DNA of 18,184 nt from contig NYXD01000113.1 in the NCBI GenBank assembly GCA_002685435.1, positions 6,238-24,421 on the forward strand. The letters run 5' to 3'. Below are positions 7,634-14,746 of this stretch, piece after piece. The notes under the pieces were generated by a model. The model was not told the origin of the DNA and did no database searches. It was given only the letters and a program-made list of their open reading frames with translations. Every line of letters begins with the position of its first letter. The stretch's first letter is position 1. The stretch comes from Cryomorphaceae bacterium (GTDB lineage: Bacteria; Bacteroidota; Bacteroidia; Flavobacteriales; Schleiferiaceae). The translations under genes and the position numbers were made by a program.

Positions 7634-8917
7634 ATGAGTACTTGCATTCTTTGGTTTCGTAACAATCTAAGACTAGGTGATAACGCTCCCGTGCTTCAAG
7701 CATACAACACGTTTGAAACTGTAATCCCCGTATATTTTATCCCAGCCGCAGATCAAATCGATTCTTGGGGCAATCCCACCATCGGTCCTTGGCGGGAACA
7801 ATTCTTACATGATGCAGTAATGGATTTACGGGAAAAATTACGCGAGTACGGAAGCGATCTTTTGTTGTTAGAAGGTGATCCAGTAACAGCACTGAAAGAG
7901 TTGTCAGCGACATTCGAAACCAATGCGATTTATGCGCCAAAGGAATTAGCGGAGTATGAAGTACATGAACAATTGCAGCTGAGCCTTTGGGGTAAAAGTG
8001 AAGGTATAGAAGTTCAATTTTTCCTAGAGCGTACATTGTACCAACCGGATGATTTTCCCTTCAGTTTAGAAAACATGCCTCAGGTATTTTCTCCATTCAG
8101 AAGAAAATTAGAAAAGTATGCGGCGCCAAGAAAAGCTTGGGAGGAACCTTTAATCTCCCCCGTAGACGTTAGTGAATTCTACACCTTGCAGGGGCATTGG
8201 GAAGTGGATACTCCAGCACCCGATGATCGCACGGCATTTCCATATCGAGGAGGTGTACGTGAAGCTTGGCGCGCGCTCGAGGATTACTTCTGGGAAGGCG
8301 AACAAGCCGTCCAATTCTACAAAGAAACGCGCAACGGCATGTTGGGTCGGTCTTTTAGTTCAAAATTTTCACCCTTCTTAGCCATCGGTTGTATCAGCGC
8401 AGCTCAGGTAATGGATGAATTAGACCAATTCGAGGAACGCCACACCAGCAACGACAGCACGTACTGGCTCTTCATCGAATTGCTTTGGAGAGAATTTTTC
8501 CAATGGACGGCGTACAATGCTGGTAAACTATTTTTTATTCCAACAGGACTCCAACCAGAAAAGCCCTGGAAGCCACACTTCAACAGCCGGAAATACGAGC
8601 AATGGAAAGACGGCGAAACTGGCGATCCGTTAGTAGATGCAAACATGAAAGAGTTGCTGGCTACCGGATTTATGAGCAATAGAGGCCGTCAAAATGTAGC
8701 TTCCTATCTCATTCACGATATGGGATTGGATTGGCGCAGCGGGGCGGCTTGGTTTGAGAGCCAATTAATTGATTTTGATCCTGCTTCAAACTATGGGAAT
8801 TGGCTCTACATCGCCGGACGTGGAAACGACTCTCGACCCTTCAGGAAATTCAATACGAAAATGCAGTTAGAACGCTACGATCCCGACAACAGCTATGTAA
8901 ATACTTGGTTGAATTAA
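7634..8917 (+). CDS. DASH-type cryptochrome
   Basis: This 427-residue member of the photolyase/cryptochrome superfamily belongs to the DASH group, which repairs cyclobutane dimers mainly in single-stranded or loop DNA and may also signal. The N-terminal alpha/beta domain starts CILWFRNNLRLGDN. The FAD domain has GRSFSSKFSPFLAIG and the DASH signature FMSNRGRQN (346-354). The NYGNWLYIAG and RGNDSRPFRKFN stretches (386-407) are diagnostic for cry-DASH. It follows the FeS photolyase gene by one base. Its stop codon TAA shares its last A with the ATG of the next gene (TAATG at 8915-8919). No C-terminal regulatory tail is present, so repair is more likely than plant-style signalling. Confidence 0.94.
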   Translation: MSTCILWFRNNLRLGDNAPVLQAYNTFETVIPVYFIPAADQIDSWGNPTIGPWREQFLHDAVMDLREKLREYGSDLLLLEGDPVTALKELSATFETNAIYAPKELAEYEVHEQLQLSLWGKSEGIEVQFFLERTLYQPDDFPFSLENMPQVFSPFRRKLEKYAAPRKAWEEPLISPVDVSEFYTLQGHWEVDTPAPDDRTAFPYRGGVREAWRALEDYFWEGEQAVQFYKETRNGMLGRSFSSKFSPFLAIGCISAAQVMDELDQFEERHTSNDSTYWLFIELLWREFFQWTAYNAGKLFFIPTGLQPEKPWKPHFNSRKYEQWKDGETGDPLVDANMKELLATGFMSNRGRQNVASYLIHDMGLDWRSGAAWFESQLIDFDPASNYGNWLYIAGRGNDSRPFRKFNTKMQLERYDPDNSYVNTWLN

Positions 8918-10203
8918 TGTACTTTTCCGATATGGATTGGACGCATTTATTGAACTTAGAATTCCCTCAATTACCATTAGACGCTGAAGATGAGGATATT
9001 TTGAAAGAATTGGCTCAAAAGCTTCAGGACAACTATCCGTACCACAGCCCAGATTACGCCGGTCAAATGATCAAGCCGCCGCTTCCACTTGCGCAAGCCG
9101 CGCATTGGATGACCAGTTTTGTAAATCCAAACAATCACGCACTCGATGGTGGACGGGCGACCTCAGCCCTAGAACTCGAAACGATCGCGGCCTTTGGGAC
9201 TATGGTAGGCTATTCAAAACCATTGGGACATTTGACATCCGGAGGGACTACAGCGAACCTTGAAGCGCTTTGGGTCGCACGTCAAAGCGATGCAAATACG
9301 ATTGTTTTAGCGAACGAACATGCCCATTACACCCACAGTAGAATGAGTGAAGTACTGGGAATACCTTTTCAAGCCATTGTCTCTACAGAGAAGGGGTCCA
9401 TGAATTGTTCCAAACTAAAAGAGGTGTTAGCGCAACTTCACAGCAATGGTGCAAAAGCCACTATCGTTGTGACGCTCGGAACAACAGGCATGGGTGCAGT
9501 GGATCCGCTGGAAGAGATCGTCCCGCTCGCACGAGCCTATGGCGCACGCATCCACGTTGACGCTGCCTACGGCGGTTACTTCACACTAGCCGACCTTCCA
9601 AAAGACGTACAATGTCATTTTACCGCTATGGCTGAGGCTGATTCCATTGTGATTGACCCCCACAAGCACGGTCTTCAACCCTACGGTTGCGGCGCAGTGC
9701 TGTTCAAAAATCCTGAAGAAGGACGCTTTTACAAACACGATAGTCCGTACACCTATTTTACTTCTGACCAGTTACACTTGGGTGAAATCACACTCGAATG
9801 TTCACGTGCTGGAGCAGCTGCAGCAGCGCTCTGGGCGACACAACAGAAATTTCCATACGCGCGTTCCGGGAATTTTGCAAAGCGCTTAAATGCAAGCCTC
9901 GCAGCAGCTCAAGGATTAAAAAACACGTTAATTTCTAAGGGATGGTGGGCATTAGAACCCGAACTCGATATCTGCGTATTTAGTTTAACCGGACTGAAAG
10001 CATCAGAAATAAGTGCTAAAAACCGAGCGTTTTTTGAGCATAAAGCAGAAGAAAACATACATCTCGCGCTATATAGCCTGCCGCAACAAAACTGTCCCTG
10101 GGCGATCGAATGGGACATCCCCAGTCTAACTGTAGTGCGGAGTGTGCTTATGAAACCTGAGCATAATGATGCCGGTCTTTGGGAACGGATTGCGCGAACC
10201 TAA
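8917..10203 (+). CDS. Group II PLP-dependent decarboxylase, substrate unknown
   Basis: This 428-residue PLP enzyme is of the aromatic amino acid/glutamate/diaminobutyrate decarboxylase type. Visible landmarks are PLPLAQAAHWMTSFVNPNNH near the N-terminus, the phosphate-binding TSGGTTAN (107-113), HVDAAYGG (213-220) with the pyridine-contacting D215, and the Schiff-base lysine K250 in DPHKHG. The frame is open back to an ATG at 8800, but that part overlaps the cryptochrome and has no family character. The ATG at 8917 overlaps the cryptochrome stop (TAATG) and is the better start. Such enzymes turn L-amino acids into amines; nothing in the sequence fixes the substrate. It overlaps hisS by 4 nt at its 3' end in convergent orientation. 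Confidence 0.88.
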   Translation: MYFSDMDWTHLLNLEFPQLPLDAEDEDILKELAQKLQDNYPYHSPDYAGQMIKPPLPLAQAAHWMTSFVNPNNHALDGGRATSALELETIAAFGTMVGYSKPLGHLTSGGTTANLEALWVARQSDANTIVLANEHAHYTHSRMSEVLGIPFQAIVSTEKGSMNCSKLKEVLAQLHSNGAKATIVVTLGTTGMGAVDPLEEIVPLARAYGARIHVDAAYGGYFTLADLPKDVQCHFTAMAEADSIVIDPHKHGLQPYGCGAVLFKNPEEGRFYKHDSPYTYFTSDQLHLGEITLECSRAGAAAAALWATQQKFPYARSGNFAKRLNASLAAAQGLKNTLISKGWWALEPELDICVFSLTGLKASEISAKNRAFFEHKAEENIHLALYSLPQQNCPWAIEWDIPSLTVVRSVLMKPEHNDAGLWERIART

Positions 10204-11549
10204 GCGCCTTTTACTAAAGTGCAAATTCCTTCAAAGTCTAGTGTGATTTGTTCTCCTGTAGCGAGATTCTTCACGGGAATTGCAGAGGCTGTCATTTCAT
10301 TTGCACCTACCAACGCGAGGTAACCTATCCCTTTTTTATCGGCGAAATCAAACTGCTTTTTGAGTTTCGAAGCGTCAGGATACAGTTCCGCGCGAACACC
10401 AGAAGCCACAAGTTTTGCCACCCATTGGTACGCAATCACACTCTCTTCTGCGCCGAAGTTCGCAAACAAGACCGCAGCAGCATTGGCAGTCGTCGCGGGG
10501 AATAAATTCAATTCTTCTAAACAAAGATAAATACGGTCTAAACCAAAGCTAATTCCCACACCCGATGTATTCTTCATACCGAAAATACTGGTCAGATCTG
10601 CATAACGACCTCCGCCACCAATACTCCCCATCGAAACGCCATGAGCAGCAACTTCGAAAATAGTACCGGTATAGTAGTTGAGTCCACGAGCGAGGGTAAA
10701 GTCGAAAACCAATTCCGCACTATTCAATCCGGCTTTAGCCTGATGCAAGACGAAATTCATCTCATCTAATCCTAACTTACCTTCTGAACTTTCTGCCAGT
10801 AATACGGTCAAACGTTCTAGCGTCAATCCTTCTTCGAGCCACTGTCCGAAGGTGGTAACTGCACTCTCCGGTAATTCTTGAGCACGCATTTCTTTCAAAA
10901 CGCCTTCGACTCCTACTTTATCTAACTTATCGATCGCTACGGTAAACGCAATAAAAGCATCGCTGATACCCAATACTTCCGCAATTCCAGCTAAAATTTT
11001 TCGGTTGTTCACCTTAATAGTCGTGGAAAGACCAAGTTTAGTAAACGATGCATCATACAATTGGATCAATTCTACTTCTTGCCATAAACTGTCTGAACCC
11101 ACAACATCCGCGTCGCACTGGTAAAACTCACGAAAACGGCCCTTCTGTGGGCGATCTGCACGCCAAACCGGCTGCATCTGGTAGCGTTTAAACGGAAAGG
11201 CTAATTCATTTTGGTGCTGTACAACATAACGAGCAAAAGGGACGGTTAAATCGTATCGCAATGCCTTATCGGCAACTTTTGTCGTAAGCGCTTTTGGGTT
11301 TTTATCAGCCCACAATCCTTCATCAATCTTGGATGTAAAATCGCCGGAGCGGAGAATTTTAAAAATCAATCGGTCCCCTTCTTCACCATATTTACCGGTT
11401 AGCGTTTCTATATTTTCAAAAGAAGGCGTTTCTATAGGATCGTAGCCGCGCAATTCGAACTGCTCGCGTAAAACATTCATGATGTATTGGCGCTTCTGCA
11501 CTTCCGCCGCTGAAAAATCTCTGGTGCCTTTCGCTAATGAGGGTTTCAT
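10200..11549 (-). CDS. hisS: Histidyl-tRNA synthetase
   Basis: This 449-residue class II aminoacyl-tRNA synthetase charges tRNA-His in the cytoplasm. It begins KGTRDF. It shows LRYDLTVPFARYV (97-109), motif 2 around VWRADRPQKGRFREFYQCDAD (128-148), the histidine-binding ARGLNYYTG (287-295), GGGGRYADL (311-319) and motif 3 GVGISFGLDRI (330-340). A C-terminal anticodon-binding domain follows. It is complete. It lies 53 bp after the J-protein gene, with a possible internal promoter in the gap. Its stop codon TAG lies within the end of the convergent decarboxylase gene, and I see no terminator hairpin between the two. Confidence 0.97.
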   Translation of the reverse strand: MKPSLAKGTRDFSAAEVQKRQYIMNVLREQFELRGYDPIETPSFENIETLTGKYGEEGDRLIFKILRSGDFTSKIDEGLWADKNPKALTTKVADKALRYDLTVPFARYVVQHQNELAFPFKRYQMQPVWRADRPQKGRFREFYQCDADVVGSDSLWQEVELIQLYDASFTKLGLSTTIKVNNRKILAGIAEVLGISDAFIAFTVAIDKLDKVGVEGVLKEMRAQELPESAVTTFGQWLEEGLTLERLTVLLAESSEGKLGLDEMNFVLHQAKAGLNSAELVFDFTLARGLNYYTGTIFEVAAHGVSMGSIGGGGRYADLTSIFGMKNTSGVGISFGLDRIYLCLEELNLFPATTANAAAVLFANFGAEESVIAYQWVAKLVASGVRAELYPDASKLKKQFDFADKKGIGYLALVGANEMTASAIPVKNLATGEQITLDFEGICTLVKGA

Positions 11550-11575
11550 AGAACTCGTATTGATAATCTAGACTA

Positions 11576-11583
11576 CAAATGTA
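11576..11583 (-). promoter_or_regulatory. Possible -7 promoter element for hisS
   Basis: Read on the minus strand this is TACATTTG, an exact fit to the Bacteroidota -7 consensus TAnnTTTG, 26 bp upstream of the hisS ATG in the gap after the J-protein gene. No TTG occurs at the usual -33 spacing, so this is only suggestive. If real, hisS would have its own promoter in addition to operon read-through. Confidence 0.3.
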
Positions 11584-11602
11584 TTGGCTTCTGAGCGATC
11601 TT

Positions 11603-12496
11603 CTACTCTATTCCCAAACAACTTCTGTACAGCTTTTGAAAGGGTTCGGATTTTTTTAAAGCCTGAAAACTTCGTTCGTTGTGCTTCCAATTCTTCCGCA
11701 TCGGCAAAGCCCCGAAAAACAAATGAGCCACGCCATCTACACCAAACTGATCCAAAACCGACCAATAGATGCAAACCACATCTGGATCAGTATCCGGTAA
11801 GTCCAATGCTGCCGCGAGCGGATATTTAACGAGAGAGAAATAGCGATCAGCCGTTTCGGGATCAATGTATTTGTCTTTTAATTCAAAGTAATCCGGGTTT
11901 CTCGCGTTGAAGGACACAATATATTTCCCTCCTTTCATCATAGGCATACCAGCAGGCCCCACCAGCCATTTACCGTCAATAAATCTACCATTCAACATCT
12001 CCGTATAGGTTTGACCTTGATAGTTCCAGCTAATCGTATAGCTACGGTCAGGGCCTGTACCGATCACTGTGGCCATGCGTTCCACCCGCTCCTTTTCAAC
12101 CATCCAATGAATAAAACGAGGCTGAATCAACATGCCGATACCCGATAAAACAATGAGTACTAGAATTACGCTAATACCCCAAGTGGCTTGAATATTTCGT
12201 TTGCGATCCTCTTCTGCCCGACGCTTTAGCATCTCAGCGCGCATTATGGCACGTTTCTCTGCTAATGCATCTGCTTCTTTCGAACGTCGTTCACCTCTTT
12301 CAACGGTGGCATCCACTAGTGCCAATGCTCTTAACACGTACTCTACAGCAGCTCCTAACTGCTGAAAAGCCTCTTCGGTTCCTCCAGAATCTGGGTGGTG
12401 TTTCTTCGCTAACCTTTTATACGCAACTGATACCTCTTGCTCGTCTTTCGGCAAGGTGTCCAATTCTAATATGCGTAAAGCTTCGGTTATTTTCAC
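11603..12496 (-). CDS. Membrane-anchored DnaJ-domain protein
   Basis: This 297-residue protein starts with GTG (12496-12494). Residues 1-60 form a J domain with YKRLAKKHHPDSGG and the HPD tripeptide at 34-36 that stimulates the ATPase of Hsp70/DnaK. A charged, alanine-rich helix (about 61-105, rich in E, K and R) is a likely coiled coil. It leads to one membrane segment (about 106-124, GISVILVLIVLSGIGMLI). The positive charges just before this segment predict the J domain inside and the C-terminal 170 residues outside. That C-terminal part contains ISWNYQGQTYTEML and GGKYIVSFNARNPDY and matches no family I know. The zinc-finger and C-terminal domains of classical DnaJ are absent, so this is a type III J-protein. 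It sits between the DUF4294 gene (51 bp gap) and hisS. Confidence 0.85.
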   Translation of the reverse strand: MKITEALRILELDTLPKDEQEVSVAYKRLAKKHHPDSGGTEEAFQQLGAAVEYVLRALALVDATVERGERRSKEADALAEKRAIMRAEMLKRRAEEDRKRNIQATWGISVILVLIVLSGIGMLIQPRFIHWMVEKERVERMATVIGTGPDRSYTISWNYQGQTYTEMLNGRFIDGKWLVGPAGMPMMKGGKYIVSFNARNPDYFELKDKYIDPETADRYFSLVKYPLAAALDLPDTDPDVVCIYWSVLDQFGVDGVAHLFFGALPMRKNWKHNERSFQALKKSEPFQKLYRSCLGIE

Positions 12497-12547
12497 TGTT
12501 GGAATACGTTTTTCGTGGCTTAATTTAAGAAAACGCTTCCATAGATA

Positions 12548-13222
12548 TTAACGTTGATAAACATTACGTTCGTCTGTTCTTGCCGGAATCAACTCTCCGC
12601 TGATGAATTTTCGTAACAAGATATTCTCTATTAATCGGTCTTCCGCATCGTTTTCTGGATCATACGGACGCTTTAAATCGATATCGTACCACCACGCAGT
12701 CATCGACCAAAACCTAGCAGATAACACGTTTCTGTAGGTTTTTATGATTTCATACACACTCGTATGCGTCTCCCGGTAAATCAACTTACTTAAAATCTGT
12801 CCCTCACTCCGTGTTAGCTTTCTTAACTCAGGCTCAAAACGCTCTTCTAGATATTTCTGGTAAGACTTCGTATATTTTCTTCGTTGCCGTCTACGATCTA
12901 TTCCTTCCAGCTGGAGATTGACAGAATCCATACGCAAAGCCGCCTCACGAACATAAGGATACACCCTGCCCACCTTCTTCATAAGCATATAGTAGTTACG
13001 GCGGGCTTGGAAGTCGTTCAATGTAGGCTTTGCTACAAATAACATCTCATCTAATACTGACCACGGGACGGTATCACCATCAACGACCAATTGACCTAAT
13101 AAAGGACCATTAGACGCTGCAGACATACTTAACGTATCTATCTGTTGCCCATGCATCATTAGGCTGCAGAAGAACGCAAGTAGAACCTTAACTCCTATTT
13201 TGCTTCCAGCGGCTTTGGCCAT
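12548..13222 (-). CDS. DUF4294 family exported protein
   Basis: This 224-residue protein resembles the Bacteroidota-specific DUF4294 family, whose function is unknown. A signal peptide covers about residues 1-26 (GVKVLLAFFCSLMMHGQQ). The conserved body contains NYYMLMKKVGRVYPYVREA, a basic stretch around RRRQRRKYTKSYQKYLE, LTRSEGQILSKLIYRETH and WWYDIDLKRPYDP. The start ATG lies inside the end of accC, a 35-nt overlap. It is the only start that keeps the signal peptide, since the next in-frame Met codons are at residues 22-23. The strong overlap suggests coupled expression with accC. Location is probably the periplasm. Confidence 0.85.
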   Translation of the reverse strand: MAKAAGSKIGVKVLLAFFCSLMMHGQQIDTLSMSAASNGPLLGQLVVDGDTVPWSVLDEMLFVAKPTLNDFQARRNYYMLMKKVGRVYPYVREAALRMDSVNLQLEGIDRRRQRRKYTKSYQKYLEERFEPELRKLTRSEGQILSKLIYRETHTSVYEIIKTYRNVLSARFWSMTAWWYDIDLKRPYDPENDAEDRLIENILLRKFISGELIPARTDERNVYQR

Positions 13223-14672
13223 TTGATGTGTTCGTATGTTGTGTTTCTTTCTGAGCTTGTAGAAGATTACTCAATGCCATCGCTCCGACGGCTTCCAATT
13301 CTTGATTGCTTTTATCTAAAGCCTCCGGTGTATAGTAATTGGCCACAAAATGTGTATCGAAATCTCCGCTAACGAATGCCTCGTGAGCCATGACAAATTG
13401 GGCAAAATCCAGGGTCGTTTGAACGCCACTGATTCTGTATTCACTCATAGCACGTTTCATTCTGGCAATCGCCTCCGCGCGGTCAGCCCCAAAGGTGATA
13501 AGTTTAGCAATCATAGGATCGTAGTAAATACTCACCTCCATACCTTGCTCCAGTCCGTCATCTACTCGAACTCCTAATCCCTGCGGCCTGCGGTATTCTC
13601 GTAAAGTTCCAGTACCTGGCATGAAATTCGCCGCAGCATCCTCTGCATAAACCCGTACCTCGATGGCGTGTCCCTGAATCTTTAAATCTTCTTGTTTGAA
13701 GGGCAATACCTCACCTTGTGCGATTTGAATTTGCGCTTTTACTAAATCTATTCCGGTTATCTGCTCCGTCACCGGATGCTCCACTTGAAGACGGGTATTC
13801 ATTTCTAAGAAATAGAATTTACCACCCGGTTCGAAAATAAACTCAACAGTTCCCGCGCCACGATAATCACAAGCTTTGGCTACATTCACTGCAGCCTCAC
13901 CCATTGCGGCTCTTAGCTCCGGAGTAAGCACAACAGAAGGTGCTTCTTCAATGACTTTTTGATGTCTTCGTTGAATGGAACATTCTCTTTCAAACAGGTG
14001 CACAACGTTTCCGTGCTCATCTGCTAGAACCTGAATTTCAATATGACGTGGGTTTTGGACGTATTTTTCAACAAATACAGCTCCATTACCAAAGCTGTTT
14101 GTGGCCTCACTGACTGCACGTTGCATTTGGTTTTCAAAATCGGCAACCTCGTGTACAATACGCATTCCTTTACCGCCGCCGCCAGCACTCGCCTTAATCA
14201 TTACCGGAAAACCGATATCCGTAGCTAATTTCTTCGCCGCTTCTACATCCGTAACCTCTCCATCGGAACCTGGAACTAAAGGAACATCAAAGTCCTCTAC
14301 AGCAGCCTTCGCACTCAGTTTATCACCCATTACCTTGATAGCGTGTTCTCGTGGCCCAATAAAAGTGATATTAGCTGCTGCAACAGCTGCTGCAAATGCT
14401 GCATTTTCGCTTAAGAATCCATAACCAGGGTGAATGGCATCTACCTTTAATTCTTTTGCGAAAGCAATAATTTTATCGCCTTTAAGGTAGCTTTCAGAAG
14501 AGGGTGCCGGTCCTAAACAGACGGCCTCATCGGCAAAAAGCACATGCGGTGCTCTTCGATCCACTTCAGAATAAACAGCTACAGTTTTTATGCCCATTTC
14601 TCGGGCACTGCGCATAACACGCAAGGCTATTTCGCCGCGATTCGCGACCAATATTTTGGTTATAGGTCTCAT
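13188..14672 (-). CDS. accC: Biotin carboxylase subunit of an acyl-CoA carboxylase
   Basis: This 494-residue ATP-grasp enzyme carboxylates the biotin of a carrier protein using ATP and bicarbonate. Landmarks are KILVANRGEIA near the start, HPGYGFLSEN (81-90), the glycine-rich ATP loop SAGGGGKGM (162-170), ERECSIQRRHQK (228-239) and EMNTRLQVEHPVTE (290-303) with the catalytic arginine. A longer start at 14705 adds eleven unrelated residues and runs over the promoter-like box, so ATG 14672 is preferred. At 494 residues it is longer than a typical AccC of about 450, with an extra C-terminal tail of about 45 residues ending SRWKQNRS. This is the form I associate with propionyl/acyl-CoA carboxylases of flavobacteria. 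No biotin carrier or carboxyltransferase gene is nearby. Confidence 0.93.
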   Translation of the reverse strand: MRPITKILVANRGEIALRVMRSAREMGIKTVAVYSEVDRRAPHVLFADEAVCLGPAPSSESYLKGDKIIAFAKELKVDAIHPGYGFLSENAAFAAAVAAANITFIGPREHAIKVMGDKLSAKAAVEDFDVPLVPGSDGEVTDVEAAKKLATDIGFPVMIKASAGGGGKGMRIVHEVADFENQMQRAVSEATNSFGNGAVFVEKYVQNPRHIEIQVLADEHGNVVHLFERECSIQRRHQKVIEEAPSVVLTPELRAAMGEAAVNVAKACDYRGAGTVEFIFEPGGKFYFLEMNTRLQVEHPVTEQITGIDLVKAQIQIAQGEVLPFKQEDLKIQGHAIEVRVYAEDAAANFMPGTGTLREYRRPQGLGVRVDDGLEQGMEVSIYYDPMIAKLITFGADRAEAIARMKRAMSEYRISGVQTTLDFAQFVMAHEAFVSGDFDTHFVANYYTPEALDKSNQELEAVGAMALSNLLQAQKETQHTNTSNGQSRWKQNRS

Positions 14673-14676
14673 AATG

Positions 14677-14703
14677 TGATACGTTCGCTTGATACGTTCA
14701 AGC
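14677..14703 (-). repeat. Direct repeat and short palindrome in the accC leader
   Basis: Two identical 10-bp copies, GAACGTATCA on the minus strand, lie at 14699-14690 and 14686-14677, separated by 3 bp. The upstream copy also forms part of a 6-bp inverted repeat, GCTTGA (14687-14692) and TCAAGC (14698-14703), on the plus strand. All of it lies between the -7-like box and the accC ATG. It could be an operator for a regulator of acyl-CoA or fatty acid metabolism, or a leader hairpin. No T-run follows, so it is not a terminator. Confidence 0.5.
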
Positions 14704-14710
14704 AAATATA
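14703..14710 (-). promoter_or_regulatory. Probable -7 promoter element of the accC operon
   Basis: On the minus strand this reads TATATTTG, a perfect fit to the Bacteroidota -7 consensus TAnnTTTG, 30 bp upstream of the accC ATG in the 59-bp gap after the T9SS gene. A -33 TTG is not evident at 19-21 bp spacing. The position at the head of the accC-DUF4294-J protein-hisS run supports the call. Confidence 0.45.
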
Positions 14711-14727
14711 AGACACTACGCGAGTAA

Positions 14728-14746
14728 ATACTTAGAGTTTAAGTAT
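14728..14746 (-). other. Inverted repeat across the stop codon of the T9SS protein gene
   Basis: ATACTTA (14728-14734) and TAAGTAT (14740-14746) are perfect reverse complements with a 5-base spacer and span the TAA stop codon. The stem is AT-rich and no real T-run follows on the minus strand, so it is at best a weak transcript end. Confidence 0.3.

Noticed and set aside
8800..8916. N-terminal extension of the PLP decarboxylase to an ATG at 8800
   Set aside because: It lies entirely inside the conserved FAD-binding end of the DASH cryptochrome in another frame, while ATG 8917 overlaps the stop codon in a typical coupling arrangement.
14101..14424. 107-codon open frame on the plus strand within accC
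   Set aside because: Its alanine- and proline-rich composition mirrors the accC codons on the other strand and shows no independent feature.
14673..14705. Longer accC start at 14705
   Set aside because: The eleven extra residues are not part of the biotin carboxylase family start, and the region holds the leader repeats and reaches the -7-like box.
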